A stretch of 64,000 nt of DNA from Streptomyces sp. LBL. GTDB lineage: Bacteria; Actinomycetota; Actinomycetes; Streptomycetales; Streptomycetaceae. Location: contig NZ_JARXYX010000037.1 of assembly GCF_029893585.1 (NCBI RefSeq), forward strand, positions 1 through 64,000, given 5' to 3'. This document shows, piece by piece, positions 23,840-31,521 of this stretch. Made by a program: the position numbers and the translations under genes. Numbering within the stretch: the stretch's first letter is position 1; each line of letters starts with the position of its first letter. The notes under the pieces were generated by a model. The model saw only the letters and a list, made by a program, of their open reading frames with translations. It ran no database searches and was not told the origin of the DNA.

Positions 23840-24414
23840 CACGCCGTCACCCCCCGCTCCTCCAGTGCCAGCTTCATCGACCGCAGGGCATAGAAAACCC
23901 TTGAGCGCACAGTGCCGCTGGGTATCCCCAGGGTCTCGGCCGCCTCGTTGACGGTACGCCCCTTGAAGTACGTCTCGACGAGCACTTCCCGGTGGGCCGG
24001 GGTCAGGTCGTCGAGAGCGTCGGACAACGTCATCAGCCACAGCGCCTTGTCGATCTCGTCCTCCGCGGGGATGACCTCCAGCGGCGACGGATCGACCTCC
24101 TGCGGCCGGGCTTGCCGACTGCGGTGGCCGTCGATGACGATGCGCCGGGCGACCGTCACCAGCCAGGGGCGTACCGATCCGGTCGCTCGATTGAGCTGAC
24201 CGGCGTTCTTCCAGGCACGGATGAGTGTCTCCTGCACGACGTCCTCGGCTCTCTGCCGGTCGCCGGCAACCAGACGAAGGACATACGCAAGGAGGGGTCC
24301 GGCGTGTTCCCTGTACAGGGCACGCATCAGCTCCTCATCAGGCTCCGAGGGCTGGGACATGCGATGTCGGGCCCTCGATCCACGTTCATTGGCCACGACA
24401 GAATCCTTGCGCAC
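23839..24414 (-). CDS. sigU: ECF sigma factor SigU
   Basis: A 191-residue extracytoplasmic-function sigma factor. Sigma-2 covers about 25-95 (LMRALYREHAGPLLAYVLRL, RAEDVVQETLIRAW) and sigma-4 covers about 135-186 (LTPAHREVLVETYFKGRTVN, GIPSGTVRSRVFYALRSMK). The GTG at 24414 (VRKDSVVANERG) has GGAGGT five bases upstream and is the usual start; upstream codons are biased poorly. In S. coelicolor SigU affects secretion and sporulation when freed from its anti-sigma factor (recalled). The cotranscribed anti-sigma follows directly. A typical AAC/CGTC ECF promoter is not evident in the 260 bases upstream. Confidence 0.92.
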   Translation of the reverse strand: MRKDSVVANERGSRARHRMSQPSEPDEELMRALYREHAGPLLAYVLRLVAGDRQRAEDVVQETLIRAWKNAGQLNRATGSVRPWLVTVARRIVIDGHRSRQARPQEVDPSPLEVIPAEDEIDKALWLMTLSDALDDLTPAHREVLVETYFKGRTVNEAAETLGIPSGTVRSRVFYALRSMKLALEERGVTA

Positions 24415-24789
24415 GCCCACCTCCGATGTCCCGGGGTTCCCCCAGTCGGTCGCTCGATCACAAGTACGCAGCCGACAAGTTGAGTGTTCAAAGTGGGGCG
24501 ACAGTTTTCTTGCGAGTGTCGTGACGAGCCGGGACATGACCGCACATTCCCACTGCGCGATCTTTACATATCCACCACAACGGCAAGTTCAAGCCAGCCA
24601 CCTCTGAGGTTGAGTCAATAAACGAGGTGTAACCGAAATCACGTCTATCGCCGCTCCACACAAGGGACATAACGCCGCCTCAGGCGCGGGTGGACCCCGT
24701 TTCAGACGTGAGTGAACCCCGCCTCAGGCGCGGGTGAGTGCCGCCTCAGGCACGGGTGAACCCCGCCTCAAGCGCGAGTGAGGGCCGTC
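24415..24789. other. gap between CGNR gene and sigU
   Basis: 375 bases without a gene. The right-hand part of the minus strand upstream of sigU is AT-richer (24440-24660) and must hold the sigU promoter. The left end is taken up by the 22-base tandem repeat described next. Nothing else is visible. Confidence 0.5.
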
Positions 24790-24808
24790 TCAAGCGCGAG
24801 TGAGGGCC
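24677..24808 (-). repeat. 22-base tandem repeat, six units, running out of a gene 3' end
   Basis: Six contiguous 22-base units (24677-24698, 24699-24720, 24721-24742, 24743-24764, 24765-24786, 24787-24808), progressively more diverged away from the gene. The last unit is the 3' end of the CGNR gene. On the minus strand each unit repeats the last codons plus the stop: Leu/Phe-Thr-(Arg)-Ala-TGA. So the repeat duplicates the gene's own terminus. Units differ at about 2-6 positions. Confidence 0.9.
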
Positions 24809-25383
24809 GTCCGACGACGGTGCCGAGCCACTCTTTCGCGGTTCCCGCAGACCTCACTGGAGCACCAGCGCCTCCTGCGCCCCCGCGAGGTGTCGAGGTA
24901 GACGAGGGGACAGCTGTCCCCTTCGCACTGCCGCAGGCCCGCGCGCGCGACCGGATCGGTGAGCAGTTCCACAACATCCCGCGCGACCGCTCCGAGCAGC
25001 GCCGCGCACTCCGGGGGGCCGGCCAACTCCCGCACCAGGGTGCCGTCCGCACCGGGTACGGCACGCGGGGCCGGGGGCGCGGCGCGGGCCAGTTCGTTGA
25101 CCTGGGCCAGCGCGAGATCGTACGGCCGTCCCTCCGGGGCCAGCCCTCCGGGCACCAACTGGCCGATACGACACCGCAGTTCACGGAATCCGGCCAGCCA
25201 GGTGGGGTCGGCGTGCGCCAGCGGGGTGCCCGGTGGGACGAGTCCCGACCCGGCGATCCAGACGCGCAGCACCGCAACGGAGCCGAGGCGCTCGGCGGGG
25301 TGGGTGGTCGCGAGGAGATCCAGACAGATCCGTCCGGCGTCGAACCGCAGCTCATACGCGTCCGTGGCCATGCCCACTGCCAT
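24790..25383 (-). CDS. CGNR zinc-finger protein with ABATE domain
   Basis: A 197-residue protein. Residues about 10-150 match the ABATE (putative stress-induced transcription regulator) domain, and the C-terminus has the CGNR zinc finger: C-x-x-x-x-C pattern in QCEGDSCPLVYLD and then WCSSEVCGNRERVARHRRR. The Arg/His-rich end probably binds DNA. These proteins are thought to be transcription regulators, but no target is known. Two ATGs compete for the start (25383 and 25371). Its last codons belong to a 22-base tandem repeat that continues downstream. Confidence 0.85.
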   Translation of the reverse strand: MAVGMATDAYELRFDAGRICLDLLATTHPAERLGSVAVLRVWIAGSGLVPPGTPLAHADPTWLAGFRELRCRIGQLVPGGLAPEGRPYDLALAQVNELARAAPPAPRAVPGADGTLVRELAGPPECAALLGAVARDVVELLTDPVARAGLRQCEGDSCPLVYLDTSRGRRRRWCSSEVCGNRERVARHRRRTALTRA

Positions 25384-25779
25384 GTGCCTGTCACCGCCTA
25401 GAGGTCACCCCGGTGGGGAACCGTTCCCCTCACACAGTGCCTGCCCGATCCTCCGGCCGGAACCCCTCGAACCGGCGGGAGGCGAAGCCGATACGGCAGG
25501 GGAGCAGTTCGAGGGTCCAGGGGACCGTAGGTCCCGTGGGACCGGTGGGACCGGTGAGACCGGTGAGACCGGTGGGACCGGTGGGACCGGTGACCGGTCG
25601 CAGCGCGCGTCGGTCGGGCGATCACCTTTCGGCCGGCCGAGTCGGGGGCGGGGCGTAGGCCTGAGGACTTGAGGGCCCGGGGAGGGACCCCGCGGTCCGG
25701 GGGGAGCGGGGGCCAGGGACCCGGCGGTCCGGAAGGGCCCAGGAACGCCCCCACCCGCGAGGGGCGCCTACCTCACTCG
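25384..25779. other. gap with 9-base tandem repeat
   Basis: 396 bases without a supported gene. From about 25537 to 25599 there are roughly seven 9-base units of the form GTGGGACCG or GTGAGACCG, ending GTGACCGGTCG. Other frames here are by-products of this repeat. No terminator with a clear stem follows nnaR, whose stop is at 25780. Confidence 0.6.
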
Positions 25780-26925
25780 TCAGTACTTCGCGTCCGACGC
25801 CGACGGATCCAACGCCAGCCGGTACCCCCGCTTCACCACCGTCTGGATCAGCTTCGGCGCCCCCAGTGCCGTACGCAGACGCGCCATCGCCGTCTCCACG
25901 GCATGCTCGTCCCGGCCCGCCCCCGGCAGCGCCCGCAGCAGCTCCGAGCGGGCCACCACCCACCCGGGCCGCCGGGCCAGGCTCCGCAGCAGGGACATCC
26001 CGGCCGGGGGTACGGGCTTCAGCTCCCCGTCCACCAGCACCGCGTGCCCCCGGATCTCCACCCGGTGCCCGGCGATCGGCAGGGTCCGCGCCCGCCCCGG
26101 CAGTTCCTTGCACAGCACCTGGACGAGGGGACCGAGCCGGAAGCGCTCCGGCGAGACCGTGTCGACGCCCCGGGCCTGGAGCGGCAGCGCGGTCACCGGG
26201 CCGACACAGGCCGGAAGCACGTCGTGGTGGAGGGCGGCGAGCAGTTCGGCCAGCAGTCCGCGCTCCTCGGCCCGGGACAGCAGCGAGGCGGCGGCGGGCG
26301 CGCTGGTGAAGGTGAGCGCGTCCACGCCGCGCGAGACGGTCGCGTCCAGCAGCCGGTCCACCGGCCCGATGTCCTCCGGCGGCATCCACCGGTACACCGG
26401 CACCCCGAGCACCTCCGCTCCCCCGGCCCGCAGCGACTCCACGAACCCGGGCAGCGGCTCACCGTGCAGCTGTATGGCGATACGGCGGCCCTCGACGCCC
26501 TCCTCCAGCAGCCGGTCGAGCACCTCGGCCATGGACTCGGAGGACGGCGACCACTCCTCGGTGAGCCCCGCGGCGCGCACCGCGCCCTTGACCTTGGGGC
26601 CGCGGGCGAGCAGTTCCACCCCGCGCAGGCGGGCCAGCAGGTCCTCACCGAGGCCCCAGCCGTCGGCGGCCTCGATCCAGCCCCGGAAACCGATCGCGGT
26701 GGTGGCGACCACGATGTCCGGCTTCTGGTCGATGACCTTCTTGGTCGCCGCGAGCAGCTCACTGTCGTCGGCGAGCTGCACGATGCGCAGCGCGGGGGCG
26801 TGCAGAACGGCGGCTCCGCGTCGCTGGAGCAGTACGCCCAGCTCGTCGGCCCGACGCGCCGCGGTCACTCCCACGGTGAAGCCCGCGAGGGGGCCGTTGA
26901 CCGGTCCCTGCTGTTCCTCGTACAT
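25780..26925 (-). CDS. nnaR: NnaR-like regulator: HemD (uroporphyrinogen-III synthase) fold plus winged helix
   Basis: A 381-residue fusion. Residues about 15-270 have the HemD fold (LAGFTVGVTAARRADELGVL; DALTFTSAPAAASLLSRAEE), and about 285-375 form an OmpR-type winged helix with the ending LIQTVVKRGYRLAL. NnaR proteins of actinobacteria activate nitrate/nitrite assimilation genes together with GlnR; the HemD part seems to be a sensor rather than an enzyme. It sits just downstream of narK on the same strand, which supports the role. I use the ATG at 26925 with GAGAAG upstream; a GTG nine codons earlier is possible. The name is recalled from S. coelicolor SCO2958. Confidence 0.85.
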   Translation of the reverse strand: MYEEQQGPVNGPLAGFTVGVTAARRADELGVLLQRRGAAVLHAPALRIVQLADDSELLAATKKVIDQKPDIVVATTAIGFRGWIEAADGWGLGEDLLARLRGVELLARGPKVKGAVRAAGLTEEWSPSSESMAEVLDRLLEEGVEGRRIAIQLHGEPLPGFVESLRAGGAEVLGVPVYRWMPPEDIGPVDRLLDATVSRGVDALTFTSAPAAASLLSRAEERGLLAELLAALHHDVLPACVGPVTALPLQARGVDTVSPERFRLGPLVQVLCKELPGRARTLPIAGHRVEIRGHAVLVDGELKPVPPAGMSLLRSLARRPGWVVARSELLRALPGAGRDEHAVETAMARLRTALGAPKLIQTVVKRGYRLALDPSASDAKY

Positions 26926-26985
26926 AACTTCTCGTCCCGGAGTCGTTTGCACCTACCCACAAGGTGATGGCACCTGCATGCCGAG

Positions 26986-27015
26986 CGAGCCTGTCAACGG
27001 CACGTGACAGGCTCG
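26986..27015 (-). terminator. narK terminator hairpin
   Basis: CGAGCCTGTCA and TGACAGGCTCG (11 bp, perfect) flank an 8-base loop 28 bases after the narK stop. A further dyad, GTGACG-n9-CGTCAC (27026-27046), overlaps the narK stop itself and could be a GlnR- or NnaR-like operator upstream of nnaR. Confidence 0.65.
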
Positions 27016-27042
27016 GTTCGGCTGCGTGACGCCAGTGTTACG

Positions 27043-28425
27043 TCACACCTCGGCGTAGTTGAGCTGTGGCTTCGCCTCTGTGGCCGCCGTGGCCGTGTCC
27101 TTGGCGGCCGAGCGGCGAAGGTATACGGCCCAGGTGACCACGAAGCAGGCCGCGTAGAAGGCGAGGAAGGCGACGAACGCGCCGGTGCCGGAGCCGTAGG
27201 AGAGGAAGGACTGCCGGAAGGCGAGGTTGATGCCGACGCCGCCGAGCGCGCCGACCGCGCCGATCAGACCCATGGAGGCACCGGAGAGACGACGCCCGTA
27301 AGCGGCGGCCGCCTCGCCCTCCAGCCCCTTGGCCACGGCCTTCGTCTGGAAGATGCCGGGGATCATCTTGTACGTCGAGCCGTTGCCGAGGCCGCTGAGG
27401 ACGAACAGCACCACGAACGCGACGGTGAACAGTCCCAGCGACTTCTGCATGCTGGCGGCGATGAGGACCGCGGTCGCCACACCCATGCCGACGTAGTTGT
27501 ACAGCGTGATCTTCGCGCCGCCGTACTTGTCGGCCAGCGCGCCGCCCACCGGACGGATCAGCGACCCGAGCAGCGGGCCGATGAAGGTGACGTACGCCGC
27601 CTCCAGCGGGGTCCGGCCGAACTGGTTCTGCAGCACCTGCCCGAAGGCGAAGCTGTAGCCGATGAACGAGCCGAAGGTACCGACGTAGAGGAAGGCCATG
27701 ATCCAGGTGTGCCCGTCCTTCGCGGCGTCCTTGGCGGCTCCGGTGTCGTTCTTCACGTTCTCGATGTTGTCCATGCAGAGCGCGGCGAGGACGGCGGCGA
27801 CGACGATGAGCGGGATGTAGATCCCGAGCAGCACACGGGGTCCGCCGCCGGCGCCGATGATCGCGAGGGCGGCGAGCTGGATGACCGGGACGCCGATGTT
27901 GCCGCCGCCCGCGTTCAGACCGAGCGCCCACCCCTTCTTACGGAGGGGGAAGAAGGCGTTGATGTTGGTCATGGACGAGGCGAAGTTACCGCCGCCGATA
28001 CCGGCCAGCAGGCCGATCAACAGGAACGTGTTGAAGGAGGTCCCCGGCTTCATCACCGTGAACGCGGCGATGGTCGGGATGAGCAGCAGGCTCGCGGAGA
28101 TGATCGTCCAGTTCCGCCCGCCGAAGATCGCGACAGCGAAGGTGTACGGCACCCGGACGACCGCGCCGACCAGCGTGACCATCGACGTCAGCAGGAACTT
28201 GTCCGCCGGGGTGAGCCCGTACTCCGGGCCCATGAAGAGCACGAGCACGGACCACAGGGTCCAGATCGAGAACCCGATGTGCTCGGAGAGGACGGAGAAG
28301 AGGAGGTTGCGCTTGGCGACCTTCTCTCCGGTCTCCTTCCAGAAGGTCTCGTCCTCCGGATCCCACTGCTGGATCCAGCGGCCGCCCCTGCCTGGGGATG
28401 CGGGGGCTGTGCTCGGGGCTGTCAT
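27043..28425 (-). CDS. narK: nitrate/nitrite MFS transporter NarK
   Basis: A 460-residue major facilitator with twelve membrane segments. The nitrate signature GIGGGNFASSMTNINAFFP and its second-half counterpart LSGLGNGSTYKMIPGIF, with the nitrate-binding arginines in RVPYTF and LIRPVGGALADK, place it in the NarK/nitrate-nitrite porter family. It imports nitrate or exports nitrite at the cell membrane. The ATG has a perfect GGAGG site. The N-terminal extension (RWIQQWDPEDETFWKETG) is typical of actinobacterial NarK. It is followed by nnaR, so the two probably form a nitrate unit. Confidence 0.93.
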   Translation of the reverse strand: MTAPSTAPASPGRGGRWIQQWDPEDETFWKETGEKVAKRNLLFSVLSEHIGFSIWTLWSVLVLFMGPEYGLTPADKFLLTSMVTLVGAVVRVPYTFAVAIFGGRNWTIISASLLLIPTIAAFTVMKPGTSFNTFLLIGLLAGIGGGNFASSMTNINAFFPLRKKGWALGLNAGGGNIGVPVIQLAALAIIGAGGGPRVLLGIYIPLIVVAAVLAALCMDNIENVKNDTGAAKDAAKDGHTWIMAFLYVGTFGSFIGYSFAFGQVLQNQFGRTPLEAAYVTFIGPLLGSLIRPVGGALADKYGGAKITLYNYVGMGVATAVLIAASMQKSLGLFTVAFVVLFVLSGLGNGSTYKMIPGIFQTKAVAKGLEGEAAAAYGRRLSGASMGLIGAVGALGGVGINLAFRQSFLSYGSGTGAFVAFLAFYAACFVVTWAVYLRRSAAKDTATAATEAKPQLNYAEV

Positions 28426-28719
28426 GACGCCTCCACGGTGCTCCGGGACTCGGTGGTGCTTTTCGGGTGCTGAGCGGTGATGAGTCCCGAAGGTAGGGAG
28501 GGCGCGTTTCCGGACCTGTGGCTCTGGGTGACCGGAAGGGAACTTTGCTCTCACCGACAGTGGAGGCGGGATGAGAGGTTTCGGAACCTCATGCGAATCG
28601 TTTCATATATGAGCAAAAACTGTCATAACAGAAGGGCAGGTCACCGGGGTTGCTTCACGCACCTTCCTTGCTTATCGTTTATCGATAGCATCGATAAACG
28701 ATAAGCAAGGCGGGGAACC
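28426..28719. other. narK promoter region and divergent HTH promoter
   Basis: 294 bases between divergent genes. The centre (28560-28660) is unusually AT-rich for this genome. The right end is a 45-base perfect dyad described separately. I could not place a GlnR box with confidence. Confidence 0.5.
28666..28710. promoter_or_regulatory. 45-base perfect inverted repeat, likely operator of the DUF2975/HTH pair
   Basis: Two 21-base arms, CCTTGCTTATCGTTTATCGA plus T and its exact complement, flank a 3-base centre AGC. The dyad is AT-rich and ends 9 bases before the ATG, touching the GGCGGGG ribosome binding site. It contains nested TATCGATA and TATCGTTTATCGATA elements, which match the operators I know for DUF2975-linked HTH regulators. 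As RNA it would form a 21-bp hairpin that could also hide the ribosome binding site. Confidence 0.8.
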
Positions 28720-29334
28720 ATGACCGAAGACCGGAAGATGCTCGAACCCATGGCCACGGTCGTGTCCGTCGTTCTGCGCATCCTGCTGGCCTTCCTGACG
28801 GCAGGGCTCATCCTCTCGGTCGTCCACGGCAATTGGGCGAACCCCGAGATCTGCGTCGCCGACGAGTCGACCACCAGCTCGGTCACCGCCCGCGCCTTCA
28901 TCCCCGAGAACGGGGTGGAGGTCGACTCGATCCCCCGCTACTGCGCCGAGGCACCCGACACGCAGCTGCGCTTCCTGAACGAGCTCGGCGAACTGCCGTC
29001 GACGCTGCTGCTGATCAGCGGCCTCTTCCTGTTGCACCGACTCCTGCAGGGAGCGGCGCGGGGCGGTGTCTACACAGTGCGGACGGCATCCCGGCTCCGC
29101 CTGCTCGGCTGGTGGCTGCTCGCCGGGAGCCTGGTCGCCGCGATCGTCGAGGCCAACGCCGAAGCAGCTCTGCTCGCGGCACTGGCCAAGACCGCGGACT
29201 TCACGGCCGGAACCTGGCTGAACTTGTGGACGCCTCCCTACCTGGCCGTACTGACCGGTCTCGGCCTGCTGACCTTCGCGCGGATCACCCGCGCGGGCAC
29301 GTCCATGCGCGAGGACCTCGAAGGGGTCGTCTGA
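28720..29334 (+). CDS. DUF2975 four-helix membrane protein
   Basis: A 204-residue integral membrane protein with four helices (about 10-33, 90-108, 125-150, 170-190), first TVVSVVLRILLAFLTAGLIL and last YLAVLTGLGLLTF. A soluble extracellular loop lies between helices 1 and 2. DUF2975 proteins almost always sit before a small HTH protein, as here, and probably act as sensor or antagonist of it. The stop overlaps the next start (TGATG). The upstream 45-base dyad is the likely operator. Confidence 0.85.
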   Translation: MTEDRKMLEPMATVVSVVLRILLAFLTAGLILSVVHGNWANPEICVADESTTSSVTARAFIPENGVEVDSIPRYCAEAPDTQLRFLNELGELPSTLLLISGLFLLHRLLQGAARGGVYTVRTASRLRLLGWWLLAGSLVAAIVEANAEAALLAALAKTADFTAGTWLNLWTPPYLAVLTGLGLLTFARITRAGTSMREDLEGVV

Positions 29335-29591
29335 TGGGCGCCGACGACCACGAGGGCCATGACATCGAGGTACATCTCGACAAGCTCCTCAGCGAGCACG
29401 GCATGACCCTCACAGAACTCGCCCACCGCGTCGGCGTGACCAACGTCAATCTGTCCGTGCTCAAGAACGGACGCGCCAAGGCGATCCGGTTCACCACCCT
29501 CACCCGGATCTGCGAAGTCCTGCAGTGCCAGCCGGGAGACCTGCTCAGCTACCGCCCCGGATCATCCTCCGGAAGCCCTGAGGAGCCCTGA
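29334..29591 (+). CDS. YozG-type Xre/Cro HTH regulator
   Basis: An 85-residue helix-turn-helix protein. The domain (about 12-70) reads LDKLLSEHGMTLTELAHRVG, VTNVNLSVLKNGRAKAIRF and CEVLQCQPGDLLSY, typical of the HTH_26/YozG family that pairs with DUF2975. It should bind the large dyad at 28666-28710 as an autoregulator. The ATG overlaps the stop of the membrane partner, indicating coupled translation. Confidence 0.88.
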   Translation: MGADDHEGHDIEVHLDKLLSEHGMTLTELAHRVGVTNVNLSVLKNGRAKAIRFTTLTRICEVLQCQPGDLLSYRPGSSSGSPEEP

Positions 29592-29700
29592 GGAGCCCCG
29601 AGAAGTCCGGACCCGCACGACCGACTCGACCACGTTCCTCCTCATCTCGACCCGTTCCCCCGTTTCCCCTTCATATTTTCCCCTTCATAAGGAGACCCAG

Positions 29701-29805
29701 ATGTTCGGCGTCATGGATACCGGTACGAAGATCGCGATCGCGGTCGTCCTCGCCGTCCTGATCACCGCGGCCGGCGTCCTGGTCCGGTGGCTCACGCGCG
29801 ACTGA
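29701..29805 (+). CDS. 34-residue membrane peptide
   Basis: A 34-codon frame with a strong AAGGAG site 7 bases ahead of the ATG. It reads MFGVMDTGTKIAIAVVLAVL then a further short hydrophobic part ending RWLTRD, that is one membrane helix with a basic end. It is 109 bases after the HTH gene and 8 bases before a terminator, so it may be the third gene of that operon. It resembles small regulatory or stress membrane peptides, but I recognise no family. Confidence 0.6.
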   Translation: MFGVMDTGTKIAIAVVLAVLITAAGVLVRWLTRD

Positions 29806-29813
29806 GCCCCTCG

Positions 29814-29845
29814 GTCGGCGTACGCGGTCCGTTGCGTACGCCGAC
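29814..29845 (+). terminator. terminator hairpin after the membrane peptide
   Basis: GTCGGCGTACG and CGTACGCCGAC (11 bp, perfect) with a 10-base loop, 8 bases after the small gene. There is no U tract. It closes the DUF2975-HTH-peptide unit. Confidence 0.7.
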
Positions 29846-29915
29846 ATGTGTGCTCCCGCCTGACGCCGCGCCCGCCACCCCGGAGGCCGCCCGGACCGTT
29901 CTGGTCCCGTCGGCC

Positions 29916-30395
29916 TTACGCATGCCGAGCCCGCGGGGTCGCGACCACCCACCCGGCACCCCGCCGACCGCCCACCTCGAACCACAGCAACTTCCCGCCG
30001 GCACCCAGCCCGAGCAGCCCCTCCCCGAGTGGCCAGCCACCCCAGACATCCGCGTAACGCTCCACGAGGTACAGCCCGCGACCCCCCTCGGCATCCGCGG
30101 GAACAGGCGAGACGTGATCCCAGGGAGGCTCACCGAAGGGTGCGGGGACGTGCGGATGGCTGTCCCACACCCCGACCCGCAACCGCCCGCCTCCCAGTGA
30201 GGTCAGCCGCAGCGAGGCCGGCCCCTTCGTGTGCCGGTAGGCATTGGTGACCAGCTCGGACGTCAACAACTCGGCGTTGTCCGCGACTTCGCACTCACCG
30301 CACCCACCGTGCCCGTCGAGCGCGGCCCGCACGGTCATACGTGCGACCCGTGCCGCGCGGGGGTCATGGGGCAGGCGGAGGGCGTACGTCCACAC
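29916..30395 (-). CDS. ATP-binding protein (RsbW-like histidine-kinase-type ATPase)
   Basis: A 159-residue protein of the HATPase_c/anti-sigma regulatory family common in Streptomyces. The N box is AELLTSELVTNAYRH (about 41-55) and the G box is GRGLYLVERYADVWG (about 103-117). It ends in a Gly-rich tail. Such proteins may act as serine kinases of STAS proteins or as ATP-dependent switches; no STAS partner is adjacent. The neighbours are Roadblock proteins, so it may belong to that module. The GTG start is uncertain, with only a weak AGG site. Confidence 0.8.
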   Translation of the reverse strand: MWTYALRLPHDPRAARVARMTVRAALDGHGGCGECEVADNAELLTSELVTNAYRHTKGPASLRLTSLGGGRLRVGVWDSHPHVPAPFGEPPWDHVSPVPADAEGGRGLYLVERYADVWGGWPLGEGLLGLGAGGKLLWFEVGGRRGAGWVVATPRARHA

Positions 30396-30626
30396 CTACG
30401 GCGGTGACGGCTCGAACTGTGTCGAGATAGCCACCCCCTTCACCACCGTCCATATACGCGACTCGAAGAACCCCGAAATCGCAACTGCAAGAGGACAGCA
30501 ACCGCGGCCACGAACTCGGTCACGGTGTCAGTCACTTGATGTCTCTTCCATGATCATCAATTACACCGGTGAGCGTACAGACCCGATCCCGGACCGTGGT
30601 GTGCGTGCGTGGCCGGGTGGGGCCGT

Positions 30627-30992
30627 TCAGACGTCCAGGCCGGCCTCGATCCGCTTCAGGCCGTGCCGGGCGAGGGCCAGGTTGCTGCGGCCCCGGTCGA
30701 GCGCCAGGTAGAGGAAGAGGGACCCCTTGCTGCTGCCGAGTGGCCGGATCAGGTGGTACTGCTTGCCCAGTGTGATCAGGATGTCCTCGATCACCTCGTT
30801 CATGTCCAGCGAGGCGAGCGTGCGCATCTTGGAGCGTACGACCTCGGTGTTTCCCGCCGCCGCGAGTTCGAGGTCGAGGCCCTGGCCGCCTCCGAGTACG
30901 CCGAGCGCCATGCCGCTCTCGTAGTCGACGAGGGCGACGCCGAGCGCGCCTTCGATGGCCATGGCTTCCTTGAGCGCGATCTCGATGCTCAT
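30627..30992 (-). CDS. Roadblock/LC7 protein 1
   Basis: A 121-residue protein with the Roadblock/LC7 fold over its whole length: ALGVALVDYESGMALGVLGG, a helix, then TEVVRSKMRTLASLDMNEVI and the strands QYHLIRPLG and GSLFLYLALDRGRSNLALAR. Roadblock proteins usually act as regulators of small Ras-like GTPases (MglB type) or build conservon complexes. A good GAGG site precedes the ATG. It is divergent from two further genes of the same cluster. No GTPase is present within the window. Confidence 0.82.
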   Translation of the reverse strand: MSIEIALKEAMAIEGALGVALVDYESGMALGVLGGGQGLDLELAAAGNTEVVRSKMRTLASLDMNEVIEDILITLGKQYHLIRPLGSSKGSLFLYLALDRGRSNLALARHGLKRIEAGLDV

Positions 30993-31057
30993 GTTGTTGC
31001 CTCAATTCTTCAGTGCTGCTGACCGGCCGCTATCCGGCCATCTACGATCGAACATGC

Positions 31058-31111
31058 GTGACCCGAGGGTCACAAAACGTCAACTCTTTGCATGTTGTGG
31101 AAGTTGACGTT
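31058..31111. promoter_or_regulatory. two dyads in the divergent Roadblock promoter
   Basis: The 154-base divergent gap (30993-31146) holds a GTGACCC-GA-GGGTCAC dyad (31058-31073) and an AACGTCAACT-n16-AGTTGACGTT dyad (31076-31085 with 31102-31111, perfect arms). They could bind one regulator controlling both directions. Positions next to both starts support this. Which protein binds is unknown. Confidence 0.5.
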
Positions 31112-31146
31112 CAAAGTACTGTGCGACGGAGGGAGTGGGAGGGCGA

Positions 31147-31521
31147 ATGCGGGAAACGACAACGGCGCTGCAGGCTTCCCTGCACCGGCTCCTCGACTCA
31201 CCCGGGGTCACCGGCGTCGCTCTCGTCGACGCGGTCACCGGCCTGACCTACGGCGTCGCGGGAGACATCGCCGAGGCGGAGGACCGGGCGGAAGCCTCCG
31301 AACTGGCCGCTCTCATCGCCGAGCGACTGGGCGCGGCGGGGGCCGAGGGAGAGTTGGAGAGCGTGGTGACGACCAGCACGAAGCGCCAACAGGTGCTCTT
31401 CGCCGTGGCGCGGCCGGCGGGTGATCCCCTGCTGCTGACGGTGGGACTCGACCGGGACCGGGCCAATGTGGCGCTGACGCTGCGGAGTCTGGGCGACCGG
31501 GCCGGAGAGGTGCTGGCGTGA
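31147..31521 (+). CDS. Roadblock/LC7-like protein 2
   Basis: A 124-residue protein with the same strand-helix pattern as the divergent Roadblock protein: PGVTGVALVDAVTGLTYGVA, a long helix with ASELAALIAERLGAA, then QVLFAVARPAGDPLLLTVGL and DRANVALTLRSL. The ATG at 31147 lies behind GGGAGG; an upstream in-frame GTG is less likely. Its stop overlaps the next GTG, so translation is coupled. Confidence 0.7.
   Translation: MRETTTALQASLHRLLDSPGVTGVALVDAVTGLTYGVAGDIAEAEDRAEASELAALIAERLGAAGAEGELESVVTTSTKRQQVLFAVARPAGDPLLLTVGLDRDRANVALTLRSLGDRAGEVLA

Noticed and set aside
24677..24808. CRISPR array or operator cluster
   Set aside because: Units have no spacers and extend from the gene's own stop; tandem duplication is sufficient.
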